Positions 1 to 11,695 of a stretch of DNA of 64,000 nucleotides are shown here, piece by piece (position 1 is the first letter of the stretch; each line of letters begins with the position of its first letter). The notes under the pieces are model-generated. The model made no database searches and had not been told where the DNA came from. It saw only the letters and a program-made list of their open reading frames with translations. The position numbers were made by a program, and so were the translations under genes. The stretch covers positions 7,626,001 to 7,690,000 of the forward strand of contig NZ_CP108131.1 in assembly GCF_036203305.1 (NCBI RefSeq), in the 5' to 3' direction. The stretch is from Streptomyces sp. NBC_00190 (GTDB lineage: Bacteria; Actinomycetota; Actinomycetes; Streptomycetales; Streptomycetaceae).

Positions 1-1686
<1,686 letters not shown>

Positions 1687-1699
1687 CGAAGGAGAACCC

Positions 1700-2064
1700 A
1701 TGTGCCTGGCGGTACCCGGCCGAGTGCTCGACATCGGGGAGAGGGACGGCACCCGCATGGCGACCGTCGATTTCGGCGGCGTGCAGAAGGAGGTCTGCCT
1801 GGAGTACCTGCCGGACCTCCAGGTCGGTGAGTACGCCATCGTCCACGTGGGATTCGCCCTTCAGCGCCTCGACGAGGAGTCGGCCAAGCAGACTCTCGAA
1901 CTCTTCGCCCAACTCGGCATGCTGCAGGAGGAGTTCGGCGATCCCTGGGAGGCGGCCGCAGCGGCCGGAGGCGCCCCCTGGCCCTTCGACGACGAACCGG
2001 ACGGCCTTGACGTTCCCGCCGGAGCGGCGCCGCACGGAGAGGTCCGGCAGGAGGAGATCCGCAA

Positions 2065-2068
<4 letters not shown>
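1700..2068 (+). CDS. hypC: HypC/HybG/HupF hydrogenase assembly chaperone
   Basis: Small chaperone that carries the Fe(CN)2CO unit with HypD and delivers it to the hydrogenase large subunit. The N-terminus MCLAVPGRV has the invariant Cys2 that binds iron, which fixes the ATG start; an AAGGAGA site lies just upstream. At 122 residues it is longer than the usual 75-100, with an Ala/Pro/Asp-rich C-terminal tail after the conserved [16 protein letters not shown] helix. Its TGA overlaps the GTG of hypD (GTGA), so the two are probably translationally coupled. Confidence 0.95.
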
Positions 2069-3193
<1,125 letters not shown>

Positions 3194-3201
<8 letters not shown>

Positions 3202-4285
3202 GACAACACTGCCCGGGACCGTACGGCCCGGGACCACGCTCGACATCACCGGCTGGACCTGCCCGGCCCCCCTGCGCGACCGGCCCCGCGTGGTGATGGG
3301 CCACGGCGGCGGCGGCGCGCTCTCGGCCGAACTCGTCGAGCACCTCTTCGCCCCCGCGTTCGGAGGTGAGGTACTGGCCCAGCTCGGGGACTCCGCCGCC
3401 CTGTCGCTCGGCGGAGTCCGGCTGGCCTTCTCCACCGACTCCTACGTCGTGCGGCCGCTGTTCTTCCCCGGCGGCAGCATCGGCGATCTGGCGGTCAACG
3501 GCACGGTCAACGACCTGGCCATGAGCGGGGCCGCAGCCGCCTACCTGTCCTGCGGGTTCATCCTCGAAGAGGGCGTCGAGGTCTCCGTCGTGGCGCGGGT
3601 GGCCGAAGCCCTGGGAGCGGCCGCGCGCGCGGCCGGGGTGGAAGTGGCGACCGGCGACACCAAGGTCGTCGAGTCGGGCCACGGCGACGGCGTGTACATC
3701 AACACGGCGGGCATCGGGCTGATCCCCGACGGGGTGGACCTGCGGCCCCAGCGCGTCGTCCCCGGCGACGTCGTGATCGTCAGCGGCGAGATCGGCCTCC
3801 ACGGGGTGGCGATCATGAGCGTCCGGGAGGGCCTGGAGTTCGGCGTGGACGTCGAGAGCGACTGCGCGGCCCTGGGCGGTCTCGTACGAACGATGCTCGC
3901 CGTCACTCCGGACCTGCACGTCCTGCGCGACCCCACCCGCGGCGGTCTGGCGGCCTCCCTCAACGAGATCGCCGCCGCCTCCGGCACCGGCGTCGTCATC
4001 CACGAGGGCCGTGTCCCGGTCCCCGCCGCCGTCGGCAACGCCTGCGCGATCCTCGGCCTCGACCCGCTCTACGTGGCCAACGAGGGCAAGCTGGTGGCCT
4101 TCGTCCCGCGCGAGCACGCCGACGCGGTCCTCGACGCCATGCGCGCCCACCCGCTGGGCCGTCACGCGGCGGTGATCGGCGAGGCGGTCAGTGCACACCC
4201 CGGCCTTGTCGTGGCCCGCACGGGCCTCGGCGGCACCCGGGTGGTCGACCTGCCGATCGGGGAGCAGCTGCCGCGCATCTGCTGA
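3194..4285 (+). CDS. hypE: HypE carbamoyl dehydratase, hydrogenase maturation
   Basis: Dehydrates the HypF-made C-terminal thiocarboxamide to thiocyanate, the CN donor. The AIRS/PurM-like ATP-binding fold shows [13 protein letters not shown] near residue 36 and [15 protein letters not shown] near residue 246. The protein ends in LPRIC, whose terminal Cys is the carbamoylated residue. A TTG start overlapping hypD gives 363 residues; a slightly later start is possible because the first 30 residues are not conserved. It is the last hyp gene here; hypA/hypB and the hydrogenase subunits are not in the window. Confidence 0.94.
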
Positions 4286-4415
4286 GCCGGGCGGGGCAGG
4301 AGCGGGAAATACCGGAAACCGGTCGGCCGGGCCGCGCGGCGCGGTGCGGGTGATGATGGAAGCGGAGGGCCGCTTCGGCGAGGGCCGACCCGAGCGCGGA
4401 GGAGGTGTGCGTGCC

Positions 4416-4658
4416 ATGACGGAGCACGATGGCGGTCCGTCGGCGCGGAAACTGGAGGAAGGCCGACTGCTCAAGGAGCTGGAGGCCATCCACCGCACGC
4501 GCCACGAGACCCTGCTGCACGGGTCGGACGACGCCCTGGTCACCCACACGCAGCGGATGAACGAGCTGGAGCGCGAGTACGTACGCCGCCACCCGCAGCG
4601 GGCCCAGACCGCCGGGCGTACCCGCTCGGGCGCCCGGGCCCGCATCACCGGGGATTAG
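4416..4658 (+). CDS. DUF6158 family small protein
   Basis: An 80-residue soluble, charged protein with the ELEAIHRTRHETLLHGSDDAL core and the NELEREYVRRHP C-terminal helix that I recognise from actinobacterial DUF6158 proteins. Function is unknown. The ATG has a good GGAGG site at about 4400-4405; an in-frame GTG at 4407 is the alternative. It lies 130 nt after hypE on the same strand, so cotranscription is possible, but nothing ties it to hydrogenase maturation. Confidence 0.75.
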   Translation: MTEHDGGPSARKLEEGRLLKELEAIHRTRHETLLHGSDDALVTHTQRMNELEREYVRRHPQRAQTAGRTRSGARARITGD

Positions 4659-4684
4659 AGCCGGGCGGAGAGCGGGGCCGGGCG

Positions 4685-5185
4685 TCAGTCCTCGCTGGTG
4701 TAGCGGCTGCGCGCCCACAGCGGCAGGACGAACCAGCACAGCAGGTACCACGCCAGCACCCCGGCAACCAGCCACGGCACGACGGTGTTGTCCGTGGCCA
4801 CCCGCAGGATCAGGAAGAGCGCGGTCGTCAGGGTGGCCAGCAGCAGGACGAGGCCCGCGAAGGTGAGCCGTGAGGCCCAGACGACGGCCTGCGGCTTGAT
4901 GCGGCGGCCCGAGACGATGCGGTGGAAGGCGACCGGTCCGATGAGCGCGCCGGTCGACAGGGACCCGAGGACGACGGTCACGATGTAGACCGTCTTCTCG
5001 GTCTGGGCCAAGCCCTGGAACTGCGGGGTGAACACCACCGTCAGGAGGAAGCCGAAGAGGATCTGCACGCCGGTCTGGGCGACGCGGATCTCCTGCACCA
5101 GCTCCTGCCACTGCCGGTCCGCGCGTTCCTGTTCGGTCTCGTTCCTGCCGTCGCCCCGTTCCGCGCCCTTGCCGTCGTCGCGCAT
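4685..5185 (-). CDS. DUF6328 family four-helix membrane protein
   Basis: A 166-residue integral membrane protein. A charged, Glu/Arg-rich N-terminus (about 30 residues) is followed by ELVQEIRVAQTGVQILFGFLL and four predicted transmembrane segments at about 41-58, 67-87, 107-127 and 134-155. The VAQTGVQILFGFLL..FTPQF region is typical of actinobacterial DUF6328. Function is unknown. It converges on the DUF6158 gene and is divergent from the TetR gene at 5320, with the palindrome 5269-5302 between them. Confidence 0.8.
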   Translation of the reverse strand: MRDDGKGAERGDGRNETEQERADRQWQELVQEIRVAQTGVQILFGFLLTVVFTPQFQGLAQTEKTVYIVTVVLGSLSTGALIGPVAFHRIVSGRRIKPQAVVWASRLTFAGLVLLLATLTTALFLILRVATDNTVVPWLVAGVLAWYLLCWFVLPLWARSRYTSED

Positions 5186-5268
5186 GCGGTCTCCCGATGG
5201 GTGTGCCCACGGGGTCGCCTACCCGGGTGCCGTGCGCCCATGCCGTGCGCCAGAAGTGGGTCATGTTT

Positions 5269-5302
5269 GCCTCGCGTGAGACAATTTTGTATCGTTCGAG
5301 GC
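5269..5302. promoter_or_regulatory. Candidate TetR operator upstream of the efflux pair
   Basis: Imperfect 34-bp dyad with outer arms GCCTCG / CGAGGC and inner matches (GA, AC / GT, TC) around the A/T-rich centre AATTTT, one of few A/T-rich spots nearby. It ends 18 bp before the GTG of the TetR gene, consistent with autoregulation. Binding is inferred. Confidence 0.5.
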
Positions 5303-5319
5303 GAAGGAGGCTCATCGTC

Positions 5320-5892
5320 GTGCACGAGAACGAATTGCTGGACGGCGCGGCGCGCGTCCTCGCCGGAGATCACAGCGCCTCCATGGTGCAGATCGCCGCC
5401 GGGATCGGGACCAGCCGCGCCACGCTCAGCCGCCGCTACGCGACCCGCGAGGCCCTGCTGAAGGCGGTGGCGGTGCGGGCGATCCAGGTGGTCGACGAGT
5501 GTCTGACCCCCGCGGACCTGCCGGAGACCGCCGACGGCGCCGCATTCGACGCGGCACTGGAGGAACTGGTCATCGCCCTGATGCCCGCGGCGCACCTGTA
5601 CGGCTTCACCTCGCGGGACGCCACCGTGCTCGCCGACCCCGAGTTCCGCGCCGGTGTCGACCGGCAGGACCGGCGGGCGCTGGCCTTCCTCGCCCTCGGC
5701 CAGCGGCTCGGGCGGCTGCGTACCGACCTGCCGCCGTACTGGATCTGGTACTCGCTCTGGGGTCTGCTCGACGCGGCCGCCGAGGGCGTTCGCGACGGGC
5801 ACCTCGCCCCCCGGCAGATCGGCCACCTGGTCCTGACGTCCTTCGTCAGCGGGACGCGGTTCACCGCGCCCCCGCCCCCCGCGCAACCCTGA
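5320..5892 (+). CDS. TetR/AcrR family transcriptional regulator
   Basis: A 190-residue one-component repressor. The N-terminal helix-turn-helix reads MVQIAAGIGTSRATLSRRYATREALLKAV (about residues 26-54), with the typical RRYATREAL recognition region; the rest is the variable ligand-binding domain. The GTG start is set by GAAGGAGG at 5303-5310. The gene lies 10 nt before an MFS exporter and just after a palindrome, so it most likely represses itself and the exporter until a drug-like ligand binds. Ligand unknown. Confidence 0.88.
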   Translation: MHENELLDGAARVLAGDHSASMVQIAAGIGTSRATLSRRYATREALLKAVAVRAIQVVDECLTPADLPETADGAAFDAALEELVIALMPAAHLYGFTSRDATVLADPEFRAGVDRQDRRALAFLALGQRLGRLRTDLPPYWIWYSLWGLLDAAAEGVRDGHLAPRQIGHLVLTSFVSGTRFTAPPPPAQP

Positions 5893-5902
5893 TCGGAACC
5901 CC

Positions 5903-7426
5903 ATGCACACCCCCTCGCAGGACCCCCGCCGGTGGATCGTCCTGGCGATCCTCTCCGGCAGTCTCCTGCTCATCTCCATGGACACCACGATCCTCAACGT
6001 GGCCTTCCCCTCGCTCGTCGGCGACCTCCAGCCGTCCGCCGTACAGCAGCTGTGGATCATCGACGTCTACGCCCTCGCCCTGTCCGGCCTGCTGGTCACC
6101 GCAGGCGCGCTCGGTGACCGCTGGGGCCGCAAGCGGCTGCTCATGGCCGGCTTCGGCATCTTCTCGCTCGCCTCGCTCATAGCCGTCCTCTCCACCGAGG
6201 CCTGGCACGTCATCGCGGCCCGCGCCCTCCTCGGGGTCGGTGGCGCGGCCATCATGCCCGCCACCCTGTCGATCCTGCGCAGCGTCTTCACCGACGCCAG
6301 GGAACGCGCCTTCGCCCTCGCCGTCTGGGCGGCCGTCTTCGGCGGCGGCATGGCCTTCGGTCCGGTCGTCGGCGGACTGCTGGTCCAGGACTACGGCTGG
6401 CACTCCGCCTTCCTCCTCAACCTCCCCGTCGCCGCCGTGATCACGGCGGCCGGCATGCGCTACCTCCCCGAATCGCGTGCCCCGCGCAGTACCGGCGCGT
6501 GGGACTGGTGGGGCGTCGCCCAGTCCATCGTCGGCATGCTCGCCCTCGCCGGAGGCATCAAGCAGCTCGGCAAGAGCGGCGTCGGTGACCCGCTCCCCTG
6601 GGCGCTGCTCCTGCTCGCCGCCGTCGCGCTCACCGTGTTCGTACGCCGCCAGCTGCGCGTGGACAACCCGTTGCTCCAGGTGCGGCTGTTCGCCAAGCCC
6701 GCCTTCAGCGTCGCGGCCACCGCGATCTTCCTGCCCATGGTGGGCATGGGCGCGATCCTGTTCCTGGTCACCCAGTGGTTCCAGTACGGCCAGGGCTACA
6801 CCCCGCTGGAGGCCGGGCTTCGGCTGCTGCCCGCGCCGCTCGCCCTGATCTGCGCCTCGATGGCGGCCCCCGCCCTGATGCAGCGCTTCGCGATCCGGCA
6901 CGTGCTGGGCGCCGGTCTGGTCGTCCTGGCCGCGGGCATGGCCATGCCCTGGACCCTCCAGCAGTTCACCGAACTCGGCTACCCCGCCTTCGCGGCAGCC
7001 CTGACCGTCATGGGCCTCGGCGCCGGCATGGCGACGACGGTCGCCTCGGTCACGCTGATCTCCGCGGCGCCCGCGGACGAGGTGTCCAGCGCCGCCGCCA
7101 TCGAGGAGACCTGCTACGAACTGGGCTCGGCCATGGGCGTCGCCATCCTCGGCTCGACCGCGGCCGCGCTCTACCGGGGCAACCTGCCCGCCCTCGACCT
7201 GGACGGCCCGAGCGCCGCCGCCGTCCGGGACTCGGTCGGCGAGGCCGCCCACACCGCCGAGCGGCTGGGCGGCGCCCTCGGCCAGGCACTGCTGGACACC
7301 GCCTCGCACGCCTACACCCTCGCGATCACCCCGGCGTTCCTCATGGCCGGCGGCCTCGCGGTCACCGCCGCGGTGACGACCTGGGCGCTCATCCCGCGGG
7401 ATCTCCAGCCCACCGAGAACCACTGA
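5903..7426 (+). CDS. MFS drug:H+ antiporter, DHA2 (14-TM) type
   Basis: A 507-residue multidrug exporter. The N-terminus has the DHA2 signature LDTT-like motif SMDTTILNVAFP (about residues 25-36), then motif A GDRWGRKRLL (about 72-81) and the motif C-type GPVVGGLL (about 153-160). Hydrophobicity supports 14 membrane segments. It resembles the QacA/SmvA-type exporters common in Streptomyces. It follows its TetR gene by 10 nt, and its 3' end overlaps the convergent XRE gene by 38 bp. Substrate unknown. Confidence 0.9.
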   Translation: MHTPSQDPRRWIVLAILSGSLLLISMDTTILNVAFPSLVGDLQPSAVQQLWIIDVYALALSGLLVTAGALGDRWGRKRLLMAGFGIFSLASLIAVLSTEAWHVIAARALLGVGGAAIMPATLSILRSVFTDARERAFALAVWAAVFGGGMAFGPVVGGLLVQDYGWHSAFLLNLPVAAVITAAGMRYLPESRAPRSTGAWDWWGVAQSIVGMLALAGGIKQLGKSGVGDPLPWALLLLAAVALTVFVRRQLRVDNPLLQVRLFAKPAFSVAATAIFLPMVGMGAILFLVTQWFQYGQGYTPLEAGLRLLPAPLALICASMAAPALMQRFAIRHVLGAGLVVLAAGMAMPWTLQQFTELGYPAFAAALTVMGLGAGMATTVASVTLISAAPADEVSSAAAIEETCYELGSAMGVAILGSTAAALYRGNLPALDLDGPSAAAVRDSVGEAAHTAERLGGALGQALLDTASHAYTLAITPAFLMAGGLAVTAAVTTWALIPRDLQPTENH

Positions 7427-8768
7427 CCCGGGCATCTCGGAACGCGGGTGCCACGGGCGCCGGGCCCAAGGTGGTCGTGCCCGGCGCCGCCCGGTGGCCC
7501 AGGCCCGTGCGGTACGCGTCCAGGGCGGCCTCCGTCCGGCCGGTCCGGCGCAGCAGGTCGCCCAGCATCCGGCACAGATCGGCCAGGTCGCCCGTGGCCC
7601 CGCTGCGTTCCAGCAGCGCCAGCGCCTGCACGTAGTGCTCCTCCGCGGATTCGGCCTCGCCCCGCTCCTCGGCCATCAAGCCGAGGAGCCGGTGCGCGCC
7701 GCCCGCGTGCACGGCGCCGTGGCTGTCCCCGAGCTCCAGCAGCGCCGACAGCAGCTCCGCGGCTTCCCCGTACCGGCCGAGCCGGCGCAGTACGTCGGCC
7801 AGCTCGACCTCCACCTGCGCCGTGTACAGGGCGGCGCGCCGGGCGGACAGCATCTCCCGGGCCGTACGCAACTCCCTCTCGGCCGAATCGAGTTCGCCGT
7901 TCTGGGCCTGTACGTAGCCGCGCATCCAGTGGCAGTGCGCCAGGTCGGTCCGCAGCCGCAGCTGCCCGTAGATCGCCTGGGCCTTGGCCAGTGAGGCGTC
8001 GGCGTCGGCCACCCGCCCCTCGGCGAGGAAGGTCCGCGCCACCTGCCGGTGCATCCCCGCCACCAGCGCCGGATCGCTGACCTGCGGGGCCAGGGCGAGG
8101 GCGAGCTCGGCCGCGTGGGCGGCGCGGGCGTGGGCGCCCATGTCCATGTACGGCCCGATCACCGCCGCGTAGAGCAGGACCAGCGCCTCGGGGTCGGCCA
8201 GTCCGCTCGTGCTCAGCTCGTCGATCGTGGACTCCAGCAGGTAGCAGGCGTAGCGCAGCTCTCCGGCGAGCAGGTGTGCGACGGCGCGGCCGCGGATGGG
8301 GCGGGCGCGGCGGGGCAGCGGCTCATCGGCCAGCAGCCGCTCGGCCGCCTCGAAGTGGCGGATCGCGCCCTGGAGTTCGCCGGATTCCAGGGCGCAGTCG
8401 CCCAGTCCGAGCAGCGCCTCCGCCTGCTCGGGGGCCAGCGCGAGTTCCTCCGCTTCGTCGAGCAGCTGCCGGTAGCGGACGGCGGCCTCGTCGGCGGCGC
8501 CGGTCGTGAGCGTCTGCTGGGCCTCGGCGAGGGCGAGCCGCACCTCGGTGGCCAGGTGCGGGGGGCGGCCGGTGGTCAGCTCCTCGTACGTGGTGCCCAG
8601 GCGTCCGGCGAGGAAGCGCAGCGCGGTCTCCGAGGGGCGGACCCTGCCCGACTCCAGCGTGGAGATGTAGGCAGGGGTGTAGTTGGGCTCTGCCAACTGT
8701 CTTTGGGTCAAGCCGAGTTCGCCGCGCATGCGCTGAACTCTGAGGCCGATACGGGCTGGTTCGTCCAT
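7389..8768 (-). CDS. XRE-family regulator with TPR-like sensor domain
   Basis: A 459-residue protein with an N-terminal helix-turn-helix (LTQRQLAEPNYTPAYISTLESG, about residues 20-41, written here as the family core) followed by about 380 residues of alpha-helical, Ala/Leu/Glu-rich repeats such as ALLGLGDCALESGELQGAI, typical of tetratricopeptide regions. This architecture is common in Streptomyces and may sense a peptide or partner protein. It is divergent from the secreted M64 peptidase gene at 8908, so control of that gene is plausible but unproven. Confidence 0.82.
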   Translation of the reverse strand: MDEPARIGLRVQRMRGELGLTQRQLAEPNYTPAYISTLESGRVRPSETALRFLAGRLGTTYEELTTGRPPHLATEVRLALAEAQQTLTTGAADEAAVRYRQLLDEAEELALAPEQAEALLGLGDCALESGELQGAIRHFEAAERLLADEPLPRRARPIRGRAVAHLLAGELRYACYLLESTIDELSTSGLADPEALVLLYAAVIGPYMDMGAHARAAHAAELALALAPQVSDPALVAGMHRQVARTFLAEGRVADADASLAKAQAIYGQLRLRTDLAHCHWMRGYVQAQNGELDSAERELRTAREMLSARRAALYTAQVEVELADVLRRLGRYGEAAELLSALLELGDSHGAVHAGGAHRLLGLMAEERGEAESAEEHYVQALALLERSGATGDLADLCRMLGDLLRRTGRTEAALDAYRTGLGHRAAPGTTTLGPAPVAPAFRDARVSGSRWAGDPAG

Positions 8769-8907
8769 GGATTCCCCCTGGTTGCTCGAACTCCCAAGTA
8801 TTCAGCGGGAACAGGCCATTGCGCACGCCCCGCGCGCGACCTAATTTAAGCAACCAGTTCAACAGGCTTATTCCGATGCTTAACTTCCTTTCCAGGGGGA
8901 TGACTTC

Positions 8908-10287
8908 ATGCTTCGAGCCAGACATCCGGCCGCCCGTCCGGCCGTCCGCACCGCTCTGCGCGGAGCCGTCGCGGCGGCCTGCGCCACCGCCGTACTGGTG
9001 GCCGCCGGGCCCGCGCGCGGGGCCGACGCGCCAGCGAAGGCCGCGGTGGGGACGGGGGTGGAGGTCGAGATACCGGGGCCGGAGCACGGCGGCGACGCCG
9101 GATCCGGCCACACCCGTGTCCCGGCCGCCGGTGCCCCGGCGAAGAGCGCGGGAGGGCTCTCGGCCGCCGAGCGGGAGGCCGACGGCGAGGTCACCAAGAT
9201 GATCGACAACGGCTCCACCGCCGACCGCCTCGACGTCGTCGTCATCGGCGACGGCTACACCGCTGCCGAACTGGAGCGCTTCCACGCCGACGCGCGGCAG
9301 AAATGGGACGAGGTGACGGCCGTCGAGCCGTACACCACCTACCGGAACCTCTTCAACGTGTGGACCGTCGACGCCGTCTCCCGCGAATCCGGCGTCTCAG
9401 GCGACCCGGACGCGGCCACCGTCCGCGACACCGCCCTCGGCTCGTACTTCTGGTGCGAGGAGATCGAGCGGCTGCTCTGCATCGACCAGCCCAAGGTCGA
9501 CGCGTACGTGGCCAAGGCGCCGGCCGCCGACCTGGTCATCGTGCTGGCCAACAGCGCCAAGTACGGCGGAGCGGGCTACAACGAGCGCAGCGCCACCCTC
9601 GGCTACGAGGGCATCTCGACCGCTTCGGCCGGCCACGCCAAGTCCGGCCAGGTCGCCATCCACGAGACCGGCCACTCGCTCGGCAAGCTCGCAGACGAGT
9701 ACTTCTACGTGGGCGTCCCGGGCTACGAGAAGTACACCGGCCCCGAGCCCGGCGAGTCCAACAGCTCCACGCTGGCCGCCGACCCGATGGCCGGACAGCG
9801 GGCCAAGTGGTACCGCTGGCTCGGCGAGCCGTCCCCGGACGGCGGCACGGTCGGCGCGTACGAGGGCGGCGGCTACTACGTCTCCGGCCTGTACCGGCCC
9901 ACGGACAACTCGATCATGCGGGTCCTCGGCAAGCCCTTCAACCTCCCCGGTGTCGAGGCGATGATCGGCGGCTTCTACCAGCACGCCAGGACCGTCGCGC
10001 CGATCACCCCGACCGACCGCACCCTGCGGGCGCGCCACACCGCGAGGGCGGCCGTGCCGAAGCTGGCCGGCGCGGACGGCCGCCAGCTCGTGGTCAAGTG
10101 GTACCTGGACGGCCGGGAGCTGAAGCGGTTCGAGGGCCGGACCGAGGTGGCGGTGGCCGAACTGTGGCTGTTCGATTTCCGCACGCACCGGCTGTCGGTG
10201 ACCGCGGAGGACCGCACGCCCTCGGTGCGCGACCCCAGGATCGCCCGCACCCTGAGCTCCACCGCGCAGTGGACGGTCCGGCTCTAA
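8908..10287 (+). CDS. Secreted M64-family metallopeptidase
   Basis: A 459-residue exported protein: Arg-rich N-terminus, hydrophobic AAACATAVLVAA and an Ala-rich cleavage region near residue 35. The catalytic part begins at RLDVVVIGDGYTAAELERF, and the zinc site HETGH lies at about 252-256 followed by LADEY, as in the IgA-peptidase M64 family. A GGGGGATGA ribosome-binding site precedes the ATG. Its TAA stop is formed by the left end of an inserted IS5-like remnant; without that insert the stop would be TAG, so the protein is probably intact. Confidence 0.88.
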   Translation: MLRARHPAARPAVRTALRGAVAAACATAVLVAAGPARGADAPAKAAVGTGVEVEIPGPEHGGDAGSGHTRVPAAGAPAKSAGGLSAAEREADGEVTKMIDNGSTADRLDVVVIGDGYTAAELERFHADARQKWDEVTAVEPYTTYRNLFNVWTVDAVSRESGVSGDPDAATVRDTALGSYFWCEEIERLLCIDQPKVDAYVAKAPAADLVIVLANSAKYGGAGYNERSATLGYEGISTASAGHAKSGQVAIHETGHSLGKLADEYFYVGVPGYEKYTGPEPGESNSSTLAADPMAGQRAKWYRWLGEPSPDGGTVGAYEGGGYYVSGLYRPTDNSIMRVLGKPFNLPGVEAMIGGFYQHARTVAPITPTDRTLRARHTARAAVPKLAGADGRQLVVKWYLDGRELKRFEGRTEVAVAELWLFDFRTHRLSVTAEDRTPSVRDPRIARTLSSTAQWTVRL

Positions 10288-10655
10288 AGGGTGTTGCAGA
10301 AGGCTTAGTTCTGGGCATTTTGCCTGCATGGGTGGGGTGTTGCGTGCTGAGCCGGTGTGAGTGGAGACGTTCACGGGCTTGCGGATGGAGCGGTTCGCGA
10401 AGCTGGTGAAGGTGGTGCGGGAGCGGGGCGGGACGGTCCGGGTGGCGGCCCGCCGTGGTGTCTGCCGCTGGCGGACCGGGTCTTCGCCCGCATGAAGAAC
10501 TGGAAGATCCTCCGCGACTGCCGCCAGAGGGGCGACGGCCCCCACCACGCCGTCCAGGCCGTCGCCACCATGCACAACCTCACCCTGGCACGGTGAAACA
10601 GCAGGCCAGACACCACCCTGGCCTGCCCGAGACAGACCTTCTGCAACGCCCTTTA
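10285..10655 (+). mobile_element. Internally deleted IS5-family element (non-autonomous remnant)
   Basis: A 371-bp element bounded by 19-bp inverted repeats TAAAGGGTGTTGCAGAAGG (10285-10303) and its complement at 10637-10655, with one mismatch. Inside, about 10367-10440 encodes a transposase N-terminal piece (FTGLRMERFAKLVKVV) and 10480-10596, in another frame, the IS5-type C-terminus (RVFARMKNWKILRDCR then HNLTLAR stop). The central DDE part is missing. TA at both edges fits a TA target duplication. It cannot transpose by itself. Confidence 0.85.
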
Positions 10656-10850
10656 GGTGTATTGACCTGAATCGTCGGTCAGAGCAGCCGCGGTCAAGGT
10701 GAGGTGCTGGACCAAGAGTGCGGCTGCGGTGTCGGCGTGGCGGGCCAGCGCCGCCTCCTCCAGCCTGCGGTGTTCCTTGGCGCCGTCCCGGCCGGGGTTG
10801 CGGTGCGCCGACGGGGTGGGCGTGCGGAAATGGCGTCCGGGCGGTCGGCG
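10653..10850 (-). pseudogene. C-terminal fragment of a GntR (FCD-domain) regulator
   Basis: Read on the minus strand, the stretch encodes KEHRRLEEAALARHADTA then ALLVQHLTLTAAALT, which matches the last two helices of FadR-type (FCD) ligand domains (EH..L..A.L..D...A..L...HL). No helix-turn-helix or start is found upstream in this frame. The fragment runs into the 14-bp sequence that recurs inverted at 17548 and ends as ...GQYT stop. It is a gene remnant at the edge of the accessory block. The upstream limit is approximate. Confidence 0.6.
10654..10667 (+). repeat. Left copy of a 14-bp inverted repeat bounding a 6.9-kb block
   Basis: TAGGTGTATTGACC here recurs as the exact complement GGTCAATACACCTA at 17548-17561. 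If the IS5-like remnant and one TA are removed, the match extends to 16 bp (TCTAGGTGTATTGACC). CTAG then flanks both copies, compatible with a 4-bp target duplication. Confidence 0.7.
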
Positions 10851-11001
10851 CGCGGACGAACGGGGCCGTGGTGTGGCTCCGCTGGCTCATGCGTGCTGTT
10901 TCGGGCCGTCGGCCGGACGGACCCACCCGGGCCTCGCCGTCGGGCCTGGAGCTGTCTGGCCCCGGGACCGGCCTGGCTCCGGGCGGGTCGAGGGTGTTCG
11001 A

Positions 11002-11691
11002 TCAGGCCGTGCCGGACGCCAGTCCGGCGCGGTGGGCGAGGACGACTACTTGGACCCGGTCGCGCAGGCCGAGTTTGGCCAGGATGCGCGAGACGTAGGT
11101 TTTGATTGTTTCCGGGGCGATGAAGAGGGCTTCGGCGATCTCCGCGTTCGAAAGGCCCTCGGCCACCTGTTGGAACACGTCCAGCTCGCGCGGGGTCAGT
11201 GCCTTGACGACCGTTTCGCGTTCGGGGTTGGTGGGGCGGATGTGCTCGGCGAAGTGGCCGATGAGGTGGCGGGTGACGGCGGGAGCGAGCAGGGCCTCGC
11301 CCCGGGCCACCGTCCGGATCCCGTTGACCAGCTGGGCCGGTGGTGCGTCCTTGAGGAGGAAGCCGCTGGCTCCGGCCTTCAGGGCGTCGTACACGTACGC
11401 GTCGACGTTGAAGGTGGTGACGACCAGCACCTTCGGCGGATTCTCGGCATCGGGGCCAGCCAGTTGGCGGGTGGCCTGGATGCCGTCGAGCAGGGGCATG
11501 CGGATGTCCATCACGACCACGTCGGGGCGCAGTCGGCGTGTGGCCTGGACCGCCTCGTGCCCGTTCTCGGCCTCGCCGACGACCTCCATGTCGGGCTGCG
11601 CGGAGAAGATGGTGACGTAGCCGGTGCGCACCAGTGCCTGGTCGTCACAGACGAGTACACGGATCGGCGGCGTCGCGTCGCTCTCGCTCAC
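11002..11691 (-). CDS. NarL/FixJ-family response regulator
   Basis: A 229-residue regulator. The receiver domain begins IRVLVCDDQALVRTGY with the acidic pair DD, has the phospho-acceptor in VVMDIRMP (about residue 60) and the KA of LKAGASGFLLKD; a LuxR-type helix-turn-helix follows (LTPRELDVFQQVAEGLSNAEIA). The GTG start sits 4 nt after the kinase stop, with AGGAG inside the kinase 3' end, so the two are coupled. Longer starts would add a low-complexity non-conserved leader. Target genes unknown; the adjacent CPBP gene is the obvious candidate. Confidence 0.9.
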   Translation of the reverse strand: MSESDATPPIRVLVCDDQALVRTGYVTIFSAQPDMEVVGEAENGHEAVQATRRLRPDVVVMDIRMPLLDGIQATRQLAGPDAENPPKVLVVTTFNVDAYVYDALKAGASGFLLKDAPPAQLVNGIRTVARGEALLAPAVTRHLIGHFAEHIRPTNPERETVVKALTPRELDVFQQVAEGLSNAEIAEALFIAPETIKTYVSRILAKLGLRDRVQVVVLAHRAGLASGTA

Positions 11692-11695
11692 GGGG

